Notes under the pieces: generated by a model
Told to the model about the DNA's origin: nothing
Seen by the model: the letters and a program-made list of their open reading frames with translations, nothing else
Database searches by the model: none
Program-made: the position numbers and the translations under genes
Assembly (NCBI RefSeq): GCF_900111305.1
Contig: NZ_FOGS01000001.1
Location: 62,001 to 126,000, forward strand
Length of the DNA stretch: 64,000 nt
Source of the DNA: Vreelandella subterranea
Lineage (GTDB): Bacteria; Pseudomonadota; Gammaproteobacteria; Pseudomonadales; Halomonadaceae
Direction: 5' to 3'
Part shown: positions 55,727 through 64,000 of the stretch, piece by piece
Numbering within the stretch: position 1 is the first letter of the stretch
Layout of the letters: each line of letters begins with the position of its first letter

Positions 55727-57565
55727 ATGCACGGCGACACCCACCCGGAAGCCCTCAAGGTCCTGCAGGCGGTATTTGGCTACGACAGCTTTCGCGGCCC
55801 GCAGCAGGCGATCATCGAGCATGTCGTTGCGGGTGGCGATGCGCTGGTGCTGATGCCTACCGGCGGCGGCAAGTCGCTGTGCTATCAGATCCCGGCGCTG
55901 CTGCGCGAGGGCACCGCCATTGTGATCTCGCCGCTGATCGCGCTGATGCAGGATCAGGTGGCAGCACTTCAGCAGAATGGGGTCAGGGCGGCCTATCTCA
56001 ATTCCAGCCTCGATTACCACGAGGCGGTCGAGGTGGAGAACCGCCTGCGGGCTGGCGAGTTGGATCTGTTGTACGTCGCCCCCGAGCGGCTCGCCACACC
56101 GCGGATGCAGACGCTGCTGGAACAGACTCAGATCGCGCTGTTCGCCATTGATGAAGCCCACTGCGTCTCCCAGTGGGGCCACGACTTTCGCCCAGAGTAT
56201 CGCCAGCTTTCCCAGCTTCATCAGCGCTTTCCCCAGGTGCCGCGCATCGCCCTGACCGCCACCGCCGATGTGCCCACCCGGGGCGACATCATGGCGCATC
56301 TGCAGCTCCAGGAAGCGGCGCTTTACAACAGCGGCTTTGACCGGCCCAACATCCGCTACCATATCGCCGAAAATCAGGGCAACGCCAAGGAACAGCTGCT
56401 GCGCTTTATCCGCGAGCGCCACGACGGCGAGGCGGGTATCGTCTACTGCCTCTCCCGGCGCAAGGTGGAGGAGACCGCCGCCTGGCTGGAACGCCAGGGG
56501 CTGACCGCGCTGCCCTACCACGCCGGGCTGCCCCCCGAGCAGCGCCAGCACCACCAGACCCGCTTCCTGCGTGAAGATGGCGTGGTCGTCGTGGCCACCA
56601 TCGCCTTCGGCATGGGGATCGACAAGCCAGACGTGCGCTTTGTCGCCCACCTCAACCTACCCAAGAGCATTGAGGCCTACTACCAGGAGACCGGCCGGGC
56701 CGGGCGCGACGGCCTGCCCGCCGATGCCTGGATGGCCTACGGCCTTCAGGACGTAATCACCCTGCGCCAAATGCAGCAGGACTCCAGCGCGGCCGACCAG
56801 CAGAAGCGCATCGAACAGCAGAAACTCGACGCCATGCTGGGACTGTGTGAAATCATCAGCTGCCGCCGCCAGGCGCTCCTCCACTACTTCGGCGATCACC
56901 TGGACGCCCCCTGCGGTAACTGCGACAACTGCCTGACCCCGCCCGAGACCTGGGAAGCCACCGTGGCAGCGCAGAAGGCGCTGTCATGTGTCTACCGCAC
57001 CGAGCAGCGCTTCGGCGTGACCTATCTGGTGGATGTATTACTCGGTAAACATAACGAGCGGATCACCCGCTTTGGCCACGACCGCCTAAGCACCTTTGGC
57101 ATTGGCAAAGAACTCGCGGCTAACGAGTGGAAAGCGCTCTTTCGCCAGCTGATTGCCAGCGGCTATTTGAGCGTGGACATGGAGGGGCACGGCGGCATCA
57201 GGCTGACTGCCAATGCCAAGCCGGTGCTGCGCGGCGAGGAGCGCCTCACCCTGCGCAAGCCAAGCAACAAACCCAGCAAAGCCAAAACCGCCCGACGGGG
57301 AAGCAAAGGCGCCTCAGCACCCCAAGGCCAAGGCCCGCTGTGGGAAGCCCTGCGCCAGCACCGCCGGGAACTGGCCGAAACCCAGGGCGTGCCTGCCTAT
57401 GTGATCTTCCACGACGCCACCCTGGCCGAAATGGTTGAGCAGAAGCCCCAGAGCCTGGATGCCATGGGCGCAATCTCCGGTATCGGCGCGCGCAAGCTGA
57501 CGGATTACGGAGAGGGCTTTCTGGACGTTATTCTGGCGCATCAGGAAACCGAGCAAAGCGGCTGA
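55727..57565 (+). CDS. recQ: ATP-dependent DNA helicase RecQ
   Basis: The start is at [10 protein letters not shown], with AAGGAG 7 bases upstream; the 14-codon longer frame is rejected. The 612 residues match E. coli RecQ (609). Features are Walker A TGGGKS at 45-50, [14 protein letters not shown], the motif VI region [15 protein letters not shown], the RQC zinc cluster ([24 protein letters not shown] pattern, four Cys) and a C-terminal HRDC domain. It unwinds DNA 3' to 5' in recombination repair. It is unrelated to the operons on either side. Confidence 0.93.
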   Translation: MHGDTHPEALKVLQAVFGYDSFRGPQQAIIEHVVAGGDALVLMPTGGGKSLCYQIPALLREGTAIVISPLIALMQDQVAALQQNGVRAAYLNSSLDYHEAVEVENRLRAGELDLLYVAPERLATPRMQTLLEQTQIALFAIDEAHCVSQWGHDFRPEYRQLSQLHQRFPQVPRIALTATADVPTRGDIMAHLQLQEAALYNSGFDRPNIRYHIAENQGNAKEQLLRFIRERHDGEAGIVYCLSRRKVEETAAWLERQGLTALPYHAGLPPEQRQHHQTRFLREDGVVVVATIAFGMGIDKPDVRFVAHLNLPKSIEAYYQETGRAGRDGLPADAWMAYGLQDVITLRQMQQDSSAADQQKRIEQQKLDAMLGLCEIISCRRQALLHYFGDHLDAPCGNCDNCLTPPETWEATVAAQKALSCVYRTEQRFGVTYLVDVLLGKHNERITRFGHDRLSTFGIGKELAANEWKALFRQLIASGYLSVDMEGHGGIRLTANAKPVLRGEERLTLRKPSNKPSKAKTARRGSKGASAPQGQGPLWEALRQHRRELAETQGVPAYVIFHDATLAEMVEQKPQSLDAMGAISGIGARKLTDYGEGFLDVILAHQETEQSG

Positions 57566-57683
57566 ACATAGGAGGCAGTATCGTCATGGAGGCCGCCGCC
57601 CCGCTCGTCTAGCACCCGTTCGTGCAGTCTTTTTGGGTACCCGGATTAACTAGTTGAAGGGGCCCTCAAGCCCTTCCAAACCC

Positions 57684-57743
57684 TTACTCCTCCCAGAAGG
57701 TTGATAGATCGACGCCGAAGTTCTTCTCTGGCGTGATGGTCAT
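57684..57743 (-). other. 19-codon frame directly after the BKACE gene
   Basis: The BKACE stop is followed at once by ATG (TAAATG) and a frame of 19 codons reading MTITPEKNFGVDLSTFWEE, then TAA. It could be a leader-like peptide, the remnant of a lost operon partner or chance. A weak hairpin (57656-57676) follows. Confidence 0.25.
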
Positions 57744-58472
57744 TTAGGTGTGTCGGACGTTGCTCTCGATTAATGAGCGGGCAGCTTCAACCAGCTCGGC
57801 ATTGCTTTTCGCTGCTCGACCATCCGGCAGGACTGTCACATCTTCTATACCTGTCCGAATTCCATGTCCCAATGAGAGCGCTCGTTTGTTCACCGCCCAA
57901 CACGACCCATCGTATCCATGATGCACCTGCGGAAGGGTAATACCAGCCGACGATACGATTTCCCCCATTTCTTCCGCATCGCACAAGGCAGCTACCGGAT
58001 CTGGGTTGCAGGGTTCTATAAGGATACGATGGCATCTATCGCGAAGCGGTGAATCAACAAAGGTTCGGGCATCAGCGGGCGACAGCAAGCCCGCTTCGAT
58101 ACCAACGCCACGCGATATAAGCCACTCACATAGTGCAATAATTCCTTTCTCCCCCTGATTCGCGGTTACAAGGTCTGGGAACTCAGTCCATGACTGCACC
58201 GTCTGCAAACGCCGTAAAGGATCGGAGATAATCGTTTCGGAAGTAGTAAGTGAAATTGGAACACCTGGGCAACGAGTTCGGATCACCCGTATGACAGCAC
58301 CGCATTCAAAAGCGTTTAGAGTCTCTTTCCCGGCATTATCGTAAGCATGGACATGAAGGGAATGAGCTCCAGCCTTAACTGTTGCCGCCGCGTCATTTCC
58401 AATCTCCTCAGGGGTTCTCGGGGCCGCCGGGTGTTGACGATCGCCATTTAGGGCTACCTGTAGAAATACCAT
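57744..58472 (-). CDS. BKACE-family (3-keto-5-aminohexanoate cleavage-like, DUF849) enzyme
   Basis: The start is at MVFLQVALNG, with GGAGG 5 bases upstream. The 242 residues form a TIM barrel with LHVHAYD (metal His pair near 47-49), TSETI, IEPCNPD and LEDT-like GIEDVTVLPDG near the end. BKACE enzymes condense beta-keto acids with acetyl-CoA, giving acetoacetate and a CoA thioester; the substrate varies widely. At 242 residues it is shorter than most members (about 275-310). It is divergent from a WYL regulator with a perfect inverted repeat between. Confidence 0.75.
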   Translation of the reverse strand: MVFLQVALNGDRQHPAAPRTPEEIGNDAAATVKAGAHSLHVHAYDNAGKETLNAFECGAVIRVIRTRCPGVPISLTTSETIISDPLRRLQTVQSWTEFPDLVTANQGEKGIIALCEWLISRGVGIEAGLLSPADARTFVDSPLRDRCHRILIEPCNPDPVAALCDAEEMGEIVSSAGITLPQVHHGYDGSCWAVNKRALSLGHGIRTGIEDVTVLPDGRAAKSNAELVEAARSLIESNVRHT

Positions 58473-58582
58473 GTTCGCCTCCATCGAAAAGCAATTATTG
58501 TGCATTGACAGTCCCTACATGCGCTCTATTACGAAAATCGGCGACTTCTCGACGCCTGGTTACGTAACCAAGATAGTGGTTA

Positions 58583-58605
58583 AATAGGACATAATTCGTC
58601 CTATT
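58583..58605. promoter_or_regulatory. Perfect inverted repeat before the WYL regulator
   Basis: AATAGGAC (58583-58590) and GTCCTATT (58598-58605) form an 8-bp perfect dyad with a 7-base spacer, ending 12 bases before the regulator ATG and 111 bp upstream of the BKACE start. It is a likely operator for the WYL protein. Confidence 0.6.
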
Positions 58606-58617
58606 AGAATCAAGAAA

Positions 58618-59571
58618 ATGCTCAACCCCACCGCTCGTGTGCTAGCCCTGCTAGAGCTGTTGCAGACCCACCGTCACTTAAGCGGCGGAGATTTGGCGAA
58701 TCGACTGGGCGTGGATCGCCGAACTCTACGGCGTTATATTCGAACCTTGGAGGAGCTAGGCATTCCGGTGACCACAGAGCGGGGATGCCACGGTGGCTAC
58801 CGATTAATGCCTAGTTTCAAGCTGCCGCCGCTGATGTTCACCGCCGAGGAGTCTCAAGCCCTCGCGCTGGGCCTGAAGTCTGCTCTGCATTTGGGATTGA
58901 GCGAGTCGGTCCCCGCGGTGGAGAGCGCCCGGGCAAAACTGGAAAGGGTGATGCCCGCCGAGCTGCAGCAGCGGGTTCGTGCCTTAGATGAGAGTACTCG
59001 GCTGGCGTTACCTACGACCCACGCCACGAACAACGAGCAGTTGCTGGGACTGCTAGCCACTGCCACCCAAGAGCGCCAGCGGATACGGCTCGACTATCTA
59101 GATGGCTACGATCAGGCCTCCAAAAGGGTGCTCAATCCCTATGGCTTGGTTTATCACAGTGGGCATTGGTACGTCAGCGGTTGGTGTCACTTGCGCCGCG
59201 ACCTGCGCAGTTTTCGATTGGATCGGATCTGCGATGCCGTTCCCCTCTCAGCCACCTTTGATCGGCCTACGGACTTCGATGCTGCCGCTCACCTGATCCA
59301 CAGCCTCGCCTCCCTGCCCCGCGCCACCGCTGTGGCACTTTGGCTCGACACCGATCTGGAGAGCGCCGTCGCCGAGCTCGACCCCCATATCGGCCTGCTG
59401 ACCCCCGCAGACAGCGGCGTAGCGCTGCACGGCCGCACCGATAGTTTGAGCTGGTTCGCCCGCCAGCTGACCCGCCTGCCCTTCGACTTTCGGATCGTCG
59501 AACCCGCCTCGCTGCGCCACGAGCTTCACCGCCAAGCGACGCGACTACAGCGTCTAGCCGAAGCAGACTAG
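58618..59571 (+). CDS. YafY-type WYL-domain transcriptional regulator
   Basis: This 317-residue protein has an N-terminal HTH_11 winged helix (LSGGDLANRLGVDRRTLRRYI at about 21-41). A central WYL domain follows (RIRLDYLDGYDQASKRVLNPYGLVYHSGHWYV region) and then a WCX-type C-terminal domain. WYL domains sense nucleic acids or small ligands. Family members usually repress their own and a neighbouring gene, here the divergent BKACE gene, through the dyad just upstream. Confidence 0.82.
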   Translation: MLNPTARVLALLELLQTHRHLSGGDLANRLGVDRRTLRRYIRTLEELGIPVTTERGCHGGYRLMPSFKLPPLMFTAEESQALALGLKSALHLGLSESVPAVESARAKLERVMPAELQQRVRALDESTRLALPTTHATNNEQLLGLLATATQERQRIRLDYLDGYDQASKRVLNPYGLVYHSGHWYVSGWCHLRRDLRSFRLDRICDAVPLSATFDRPTDFDAAAHLIHSLASLPRATAVALWLDTDLESAVAELDPHIGLLTPADSGVALHGRTDSLSWFARQLTRLPFDFRIVEPASLRHELHRQATRLQRLAEAD

Positions 59572-59694
59572 CACTACGGTGTCACAAACGTCGCCAGGCG
59601 CTGTATGAGCCTGCCATGATCCCTTGCGTCCAGCCCAGCGTGGTGATCGAATCACACACGCAAAGATCAAATGGTCGATATTTTTCAAAAACCG

Positions 59695-59720
59695 CTCACT
59701 TGGCGTAAGCTATGAGTGAG
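59695..59720 (+). promoter_or_regulatory. Dyad upstream of the Xre/RES operon
   Basis: CTCACT (59695-59700) and AGTGAG (59715-59720) form a 6-bp perfect dyad with a 14-base spacer, 15 bases before the antitoxin ATG. It is a probable site for autorepression by the antitoxin. Confidence 0.4.
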
Positions 59721-59735
59721 TGAGGAGAACACTAT

Positions 59736-60137
59736 ATGACCATTCAGCATAAAACCGCCGATAAGCGCCGCGAAATGGGGGCCGCCGCAATGCGCACCTA
59801 CCCCAATATTTCGCACGCCTGGGGGTTGAAAGAGAGCGAGGCCGCGCTGTTGTTAGGTGTCCCGGGCTCCACCTATCGCCGCTGGAAGCAGTCGCCTGAG
59901 CAGGCGAGGCTTGATGCCAATCACCTGGAACGAATGTCGTTGATTCTCGGCATTTATAAAGCGCTGCATATACTGTTGCCCAGTAAAGAAGCCGCCAACA
60001 GCTGGCTTAAACGAGCCAACAGCAACCCGCTTTTTGCTGGCCACGCTCCCATGGAGCGTCTGTTAAATGGTCAGGTTTCCGATCTCTACGTTGTTCGCAA
60101 ACATTTAGATGCCGCGCGTGGTGGGGGCCATGCATGA
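59736..60137 (+). CDS. Xre-family antitoxin (DUF2384/MbcA-type)
   Basis: This 133-residue protein has an N-terminal Xre-like helix-turn-helix (LKESEAALLLGVPGSTYRRWK at about 31-51) and a C-terminal toxin-binding domain of the MbcA/ParS class. The latter has SLILGIYKALHILLP, then SNPLFAGHAPMERLLNGQ. It should neutralise the RES toxin whose start overlaps its stop by 4 bp, and repress the operon with it. The gene has GAGGAG just upstream. Confidence 0.85.
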   Translation: MTIQHKTADKRREMGAAAMRTYPNISHAWGLKESEAALLLGVPGSTYRRWKQSPEQARLDANHLERMSLILGIYKALHILLPSKEAANSWLKRANSNPLFAGHAPMERLLNGQVSDLYVVRKHLDAARGGGHA

Positions 60138-60814
60138 CATTCCCAATAAGCAAGGTCACGTGGCAGCCCAGCTATCGCATTGTTGCCTCCCGCTTCCCAC
60201 CCATTGATTTGTTTGAAAGCGTCAACAGCAACGCTGGTGACTGGGACTTACTCAATGAGCTGGAGGGTGAAACCTCCGCAAGGCTGCGTGAGGAAGCGGG
60301 CGCCATTCACCTGGTTCGCGATGGTGACCGTCGCTACGGACCCGGTTGGACGCCGGTCATGGCGGCCTTCTGCCACTTCCCTGCCGCAGGGTCACGCTTC
60401 ACCGACGGCTCCTTTGGCGCCTACTACTGCGCGCTAACAGAAGCCACGGCCATTACTGAAACGGTTTACCACGCAGAACGCTTTATGAGGGAATCCAGTG
60501 AACCGCCCATGATGCTTCAGCAGCGTGTTTACCTGGCGGATTTGGCGGGCCAACTGATTGACTTACGCGATCAAAAAAATGCCCAAGCGCTACTCGTACC
60601 GGACAGTTGGACCGCCGGACAGACCTTTGGCCGGGAAGCCTGGGAAAAGCACTCGGATGGCATCATCTATCCCAGCGTAAGAGATCCTGGCGGCGAGTGC
60701 GCCGCTGTATTACGCCCGCCAGTCCTTTCCGCAACGCGGCAAGGACGTCATCTCGGCTATGACTGGGATGGTCAGCGTATCCGCCATGTTTATGAACTGA
60801 CGGTATTGCGCTAA
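60134..60814 (+). CDS. RES-domain toxin (NAD-degrading type)
   Basis: This 226-residue protein with a RES domain has the conserved Arg near the start (YRIVASRFPP) and the central motif FGAYYCALTEATAITETVYH, which includes the Tyr and Glu of the active site. GGECAAVLRP lies later; the hallmark Ser of the domain falls there or nearby and was not fixed. Characterised RES toxins deplete NAD+ and stop growth unless bound by the Xre antitoxin. The pair is a type II toxin-antitoxin system, here chromosomal and apparently intact. Confidence 0.85.
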   Translation: MTFPISKVTWQPSYRIVASRFPPIDLFESVNSNAGDWDLLNELEGETSARLREEAGAIHLVRDGDRRYGPGWTPVMAAFCHFPAAGSRFTDGSFGAYYCALTEATAITETVYHAERFMRESSEPPMMLQQRVYLADLAGQLIDLRDQKNAQALLVPDSWTAGQTFGREAWEKHSDGIIYPSVRDPGGECAAVLRPPVLSATRQGRHLGYDWDGQRIRHVYELTVLR

Positions 60815-60970
60815 AGACCCCAGTACGGCGGGTCGCCAGTCTGCGTGAACAGACAACCCAGACGGATCATCCAATAAAGAGAGCGAGATACCCCATACAC
60901 CCTGATCAGGCGCCATCGATGGTAATATCCTGCAAGACTAGGCCTAATCACCATGATCAGGAGGGACGCC

Positions 60971-61255
60971 ATGCAAAGCGAGCAGGATGCCAAAACCCGC
61001 GACTGGATCTTCACAATAGGCCATCGTGAATTAGTCGTGCATCAGCGCTATGAGGTGTTGAGCATGCTCAATGATTTTCTATTGGGCATTTGGTTTACGA
61101 TTGGGAGTGTATGTTTCTTTTACCAAGGCGCCGTACAAACCGTCGGTGTGTGGTTGTTTGTGCTGGGCAGTCTACAGCTGTTGATTCGCCCGTCGATTCG
61201 TTTGCATCGCTACATCTACTTCAAGCGGCTCCCGGATACGAACCACGACGCTTAG
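60971..61255 (+). CDS. YrhK-domain membrane protein
   Basis: The start is the ATG 5 bases after AGGAGGG; an upstream ATG in frame overlaps that site. The 94 residues have a short basic N-terminus, IGHRELVVHQRYEVLSMLND and two membrane helices separated by a tight turn, the YrhK-like domain. The function is unknown in all members known to me. It stands alone, convergent with ybiI. Confidence 0.72.
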   Translation: MQSEQDAKTRDWIFTIGHRELVVHQRYEVLSMLNDFLLGIWFTIGSVCFFYQGAVQTVGVWLFVLGSLQLLIRPSIRLHRYIYFKRLPDTNHDA

Positions 61256-61287
61256 CAACGCAAGGCTTCACCTTCGGGTAAGTACGC

Positions 61288-61554
61288 TTAACGCAGTTGA
61301 CTGTCTTTGCTACCGCGACGGTTATAGCCACTGAAGGCCGACTGCTGTTTGTCCAGTTCGCTTTGACATGCCACACAGAGCCGCACACCCGGAATCGCCT
61401 TGCGCCGCGCGTCAGGGATCGGATCGCCACACTGTTCGCATACGTCAAGGCTCTCGCCACGGGGGAGCTGGCTGCGGGCGCGCTGGACCGCATCGTTCAG
61501 CGTGCTCTCCATCTGTTCTTGTTCAGCGCCGTCTTTGGCCCATCCGCCTGCCAT
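61288..61554 (-). CDS. ybiI: DksA/TraR-type zinc-finger protein YbiI
   Basis: This 88-residue protein matches E. coli YbiI almost end to end, including the last residues GYNRRGSKDSQLR. The C4 zinc finger CEQC...CVAC (17 residues between the pairs) is complete. It lacks the long coiled coil of DksA, so it is not a full DksA substitute. It probably contacts RNA polymerase or nucleic acid; no role is established. Confidence 0.9.
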   Translation of the reverse strand: MAGGWAKDGAEQEQMESTLNDAVQRARSQLPRGESLDVCEQCGDPIPDARRKAIPGVRLCVACQSELDKQQSAFSGYNRRGSKDSQLR

Positions 61555-61653
61555 GATTTTTCCCTCGCGTTGGTTGATGCTCTTTTACAAGCATTGCTCT
61601 TTTACAAGCATAGCAGCCACAACGCTTGAGGTAGCGCGGGCAACGACCTCCGG

Positions 61654-62232
61654 CTAGTCGGAAGGATCGTGCTTTGTTGGGCTTTCAAGCACTTCCGGTT
61701 CTTGATACGCCTCGGGATATTTGCGCTTGGCCCGCGCCAATCGAATGATGGTGATGATATTGGTCACTACGATGAGCGCTTCTGCCAGCGTGCCGCCTAT
61801 GGTGCCAATCAGCAGGTTATTGAGCATCCACGCCAGGGCAGCCAGCCCCAGAAAGACCCGCATACTGATGCCGCGCAGCAGGAACATGCCAACGGTCCCC
61901 AGCACCATGGCCGTCAAGGGCAGTACATCGACCCAGCTCTGCCAGGTGAGCGCCGCCGCGATACCGCTCGCTGCCAGGACACCGGCCATGACCCGTTGGC
62001 TACCCAGGTAACGGCGGGCCAGTACGATACGCACAATCACCAGCACCGTTAGCGCCGCGGCGGTCCAGCTTTGAAAAAACACAAACTGCAGGGCGAAGGC
62101 GACATTCGCCGAAATCAGTATCACGAGCAGCCGGTCATCTTGCTTGCTGGAAAACGCCACAAGACAGAGCACCAGCGCCAACAGGCCAAAAAACTGGCCT
62201 GCCAGGGCACTATGGCTGAACGATTCAAGCAT
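61654..62232 (-). CDS. ygjV: YgjV-family inner-membrane protein
   Basis: This 192-residue protein has about six membrane helices and fits the Imp-YgjV family: LVAFSSKQDDRLLVI near 28, then the central FFQSWTAAAL region and a C-terminal amphipathic helix with LARAKRKYPEAYQ. The start at MLESFSHSAL is preferred over a longer frame that overlaps the MFS gene. The function is unknown. It follows the MFS gene by 13 bp and may be co-transcribed with it. Confidence 0.75.
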   Translation of the reverse strand: MLESFSHSALAGQFFGLLALVLCLVAFSSKQDDRLLVILISANVAFALQFVFFQSWTAAALTVLVIVRIVLARRYLGSQRVMAGVLAASGIAAALTWQSWVDVLPLTAMVLGTVGMFLLRGISMRVFLGLAALAWMLNNLLIGTIGGTLAEALIVVTNIITIIRLARAKRKYPEAYQEPEVLESPTKHDPSD

Positions 62233-62245
62233 GACGGCTAGGCTC

Positions 62246-63430
62246 CTAGGGGCGAGGTTGGGCCCCCAGGCTATCATCTTGCTGGCGGTACCGCTGCCAG
62301 GCGATGGCGAGAATTGGCAGCAACGCCACCGGTATTAACGACAGATTGAGCGATGCCCAGCCCAAGCCACTGACCAGGGGACCGGCCAGGAAGGCGGTGA
62401 TGGCGACGGTCGAAAACACCACAAACTCGTTCGCTGCCTGGGTACGGGCTTTTTCCACCGGGCGGTAGCTCTCGGTCAGCAGCCCCGTCGCGGGCAGGAA
62501 AGTAAAGTTCCAGCCCAGCCCGAGCAAGATCAGCGCCACATTGAAGCCTGCTAAACTCATTTGCCATTGTGCCGCCAGCAGGCTCGCGACCAGCAGCAGG
62601 CAACCTGCCACGATCATGCGCCGTTGTCCCCATCTGGCGGTTAAATGCCCGGTCAAGAACGACGGCAGAAACATCGCCACCACATGCCACTGGATGGTCA
62701 TCGAGACATGATCAAAGGAGTGCCCTGCACCGGCCATGGCCAGTGGTGTCGCCGTCATGGCGAGGTTCATCACCCCGTAGCCGACCAGCGCGGCGCATAC
62801 GGCAACGATAAAGCTCGGCTGGCGCATGATCTCGCCCATGGGTCGAGATACGCCGTCCGTATGGGTCTCTTCTGCGCTGGGCAGGCGAATGATACACAGT
62901 ATCAACAGGGCCAGCGCATAGAGCACACCCAGACCCATAAAGCTGCCCAAAAACGCCACCTCAGCAATCTCGCGGCTGATACGCGCCAGCCAGGGGCCAA
63001 AAAACGCGGCCAGCACACCCCCACCCATTACCAGCCCAATCGCGCGATCACGCAGGACTGGCGGTGCCGCTTCAACGGCGGCAAAGCGGTACAGCTGGCC
63101 AAACCCGATACCGATACCAATCAGCCAGGTGCCCACCATAAACAGCCCAAAGTGCTCGGCCAACAGCGCCTGGGCGGCGACCATGGTGCCAATCAGCCCG
63201 ATGCCATTACCCAATAAAAAACCACGCTTGCGCCCCAGGCGGCCCATGATCAGCGAGGCGGGAATCGTCGCACACATCAGCCCCAGCCATTGGGTCGCCA
63301 CAGGGGCCGTGGACCAATAGGGACTAGGCGCCAGGGAGGCGCCAATCAGGGGTGACACGGCAATTAACAGGATATTGCCGCTGACCAGCAGCGCCTGGCA
63401 AAGCGATAGTAGCGTGACGGTTAAGGGCAC
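62246..63430 (-). CDS. MFS transporter (YfcJ/YhhS-like)
   Basis: This 394-residue major-facilitator protein has twelve predicted helices. It carries the inter-helix motif MGRLGRKRGFLLGNGIG near 62 (motif A in the N-half) and TARWGQRRMIVAG near 264 in the C-half. The start is GTG 63430, with GGAG somewhat far upstream. The substrate is unknown; it may be an efflux pump. It is downstream of a GntR gene, separated by 35 bp. Confidence 0.8.
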   Translation of the reverse strand: MPLTVTLLSLCQALLVSGNILLIAVSPLIGASLAPSPYWSTAPVATQWLGLMCATIPASLIMGRLGRKRGFLLGNGIGLIGTMVAAQALLAEHFGLFMVGTWLIGIGIGFGQLYRFAAVEAAPPVLRDRAIGLVMGGGVLAAFFGPWLARISREIAEVAFLGSFMGLGVLYALALLILCIIRLPSAEETHTDGVSRPMGEIMRQPSFIVAVCAALVGYGVMNLAMTATPLAMAGAGHSFDHVSMTIQWHVVAMFLPSFLTGHLTARWGQRRMIVAGCLLLVASLLAAQWQMSLAGFNVALILLGLGWNFTFLPATGLLTESYRPVEKARTQAANEFVVFSTVAITAFLAGPLVSGLGWASLNLSLIPVALLPILAIAWQRYRQQDDSLGAQPRP

Positions 63431-63465
63431 AGATAGGATGCTCCATCGGTAAAGACATACGAACG

Positions 63466-64000
63466 TTAACCCGTTTGGGAGACGGGCGCTTCCATCCTTC
63501 TTACGCTGGATACAAAGTCGCTGAAACGCTCGCCCTGGATGAGCACGTGGTCGCTGAGCGCTTGCTGAGCGCCCTGCGCATCGCCGCGTTCAATGGCGTC
63601 AAAGATCGTCTGGTGTTCACTTAGCGAATTGTGGATGCGCTGACGAACCTGTAACTGAAGCCGCCGGTAGGGCTTCAGGCGCTGCTTGAGCTGGCGCGCC
63701 TCACTGGCCAGAAAGGTGTTGTGGCTCGCCGTGTAGATGCAGTCGTGGAAACCTTCGTTTTCGTAGTAATACTCATCGGTGTCCCCCGCCAGGGCCGCCG
63801 CTTCACAGCGCTGGTGAGCATCGCGCAATGCGGCCAGTTCCTGTTCGCTAATACGTCTTGCAGCCAGCCGGCCACACATGCCCTCTAGCTCTGCCATGAC
63901 TTCAAACATCTCGATCAGTTGGTCGATGCCTACCCTGGCAACGAAGGTGCCCTTTTTGGGAGAAACCGTCACCAGACCACTGGCCACCAGTTGCTGAATC
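63466..64000 (-). CDS. GntR/FadR-family regulator, 5' end outside window
   Basis: The minus-strand frame runs off the end of the window. The visible part starts in the recognition wing (QQLVASGLVTVSPKKGTFVAR) and covers the whole FCD ligand domain, with metal-ligand residues in ENEGFHDCIY, HNTFLASEA and SLSEHQTIF. It is a distinct protein from the pentose regulator at 26066. Its target and effector are unknown; the adjacent MFS gene is a candidate. Confidence 0.8.
   Translation of the reverse strand, partial: IQQLVASGLVTVSPKKGTFVARVGIDQLIEMFEVMAELEGMCGRLAARRISEQELAALRDAHQRCEAAALAGDTDEYYYENEGFHDCIYTASHNTFLASEARQLKQRLKPYRRLQLQVRQRIHNSLSEHQTIFDAIERGDAQGAQQALSDHVLIQGERFSDFVSSVRRMEAPVSQTG

Noticed and set aside
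1..64000. CRISPR arrays, tRNA/rRNA genes, insertion sequences, prophage
   Set aside because: No regularly spaced repeats, cloverleaf, rRNA segment, transposase or integrase frame was seen on either strand.

Overview
The window looks like a chromosomal stretch from a high-GC, moderately halophilic gammaproteobacterium, most likely Halomonas or a close relative. The reasons are enterobacterial-type housekeeping neighbours (yejK, yadGH, recQ, ybiI, ygjV), a dense set of sugar, aldonate and guanidino-compound catabolic operons, and strongly acidic exported proteins. No tRNA, rRNA, IS element, prophage or CRISPR array was recognised. Names rest on motifs and remembered family sequences; no database search was run.

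Layout. 1-4.8 kb: 3' part of yejK, an ABC-2 exporter (yadGH), a beta-lactamase-like serine hydrolase and a membrane acyltransferase-like protein. 5.0-6.0 kb: two tandemly duplicated small acidic exported proteins of unknown function. 6.3-14.5 kb: a pentose ABC operon (ATPase, permease, binding protein, TIM-barrel isomerase-like protein, Gfo/Idh/MocA oxidoreductase, XylB-like D-xylose dehydrogenase) divergent from a ROK regulator. 14.5-21.2 kb: periplasmic mutarotase, AraFGH arabinose importer and L-arabinonate dehydratase. 21.4-29.7 kb: LysR regulator, AraD1/GguC dehydratase, 2-oxoglutarate semialdehyde dehydrogenase, L-arabinose/D-galactose dehydrogenase, FadR-type GntR regulator, EamA transporter and XylD-like D-xylonate dehydratase. 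29.9-35.6 kb: TRAP transporter DctPQM, XylX-like dehydratase and an FAD-linked oxidase. Together these encode oxidative, phosphate-free (Weimberg-type) catabolism of D-xylose/D-xylonate and L-arabinose to 2-oxoglutarate. The sugar lactonase is the one step not seen.

35.6-45.8 kb: a long minus-strand operon read from a sequence-perfect sigma-54 promoter upstream of a guanidinobutyrase gene. It continues through a YjiH-type membrane protein, a 2-ketoarginine-decarboxylase-like ThDP enzyme, an NCS1 permease, a metallo-beta-lactamase-fold protein and an aldehyde dehydrogenase. A divergent PAS/AAA+/Fis sigma-54 activator lies next to the promoter. The expected chemistry is 2-ketoarginine to 4-guanidinobutyraldehyde to 4-guanidinobutyrate to GABA plus urea. 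45.9-50.2 kb: a UgpCBAE-like ABC importer.

50.3-55.5 kb: a visibly more A/T-rich five-gene operon (CHASE3 histidine kinase, single-domain response regulator, YaiO-like outer-membrane protein, HEAT-repeat protein, GT2 glycosyltransferase), which looks like an uncharacterised envelope-polysaccharide system. 55.7-64 kb: recQ, a BKACE-family enzyme with a divergent WYL regulator and a perfect inverted repeat between them, a Xre/RES toxin-antitoxin pair, small conserved genes (YrhK-like, ybiI, ygjV), an MFS transporter and a partial GntR regulator.

Several shared control sites are readable: a GntR-type operator repeated at two promoters of the pentose regulon, an A/T-rich inverted repeat by the ROK gene, hairpins after three binding-protein genes, and the sigma-54 promoter with possible upstream activator sites.
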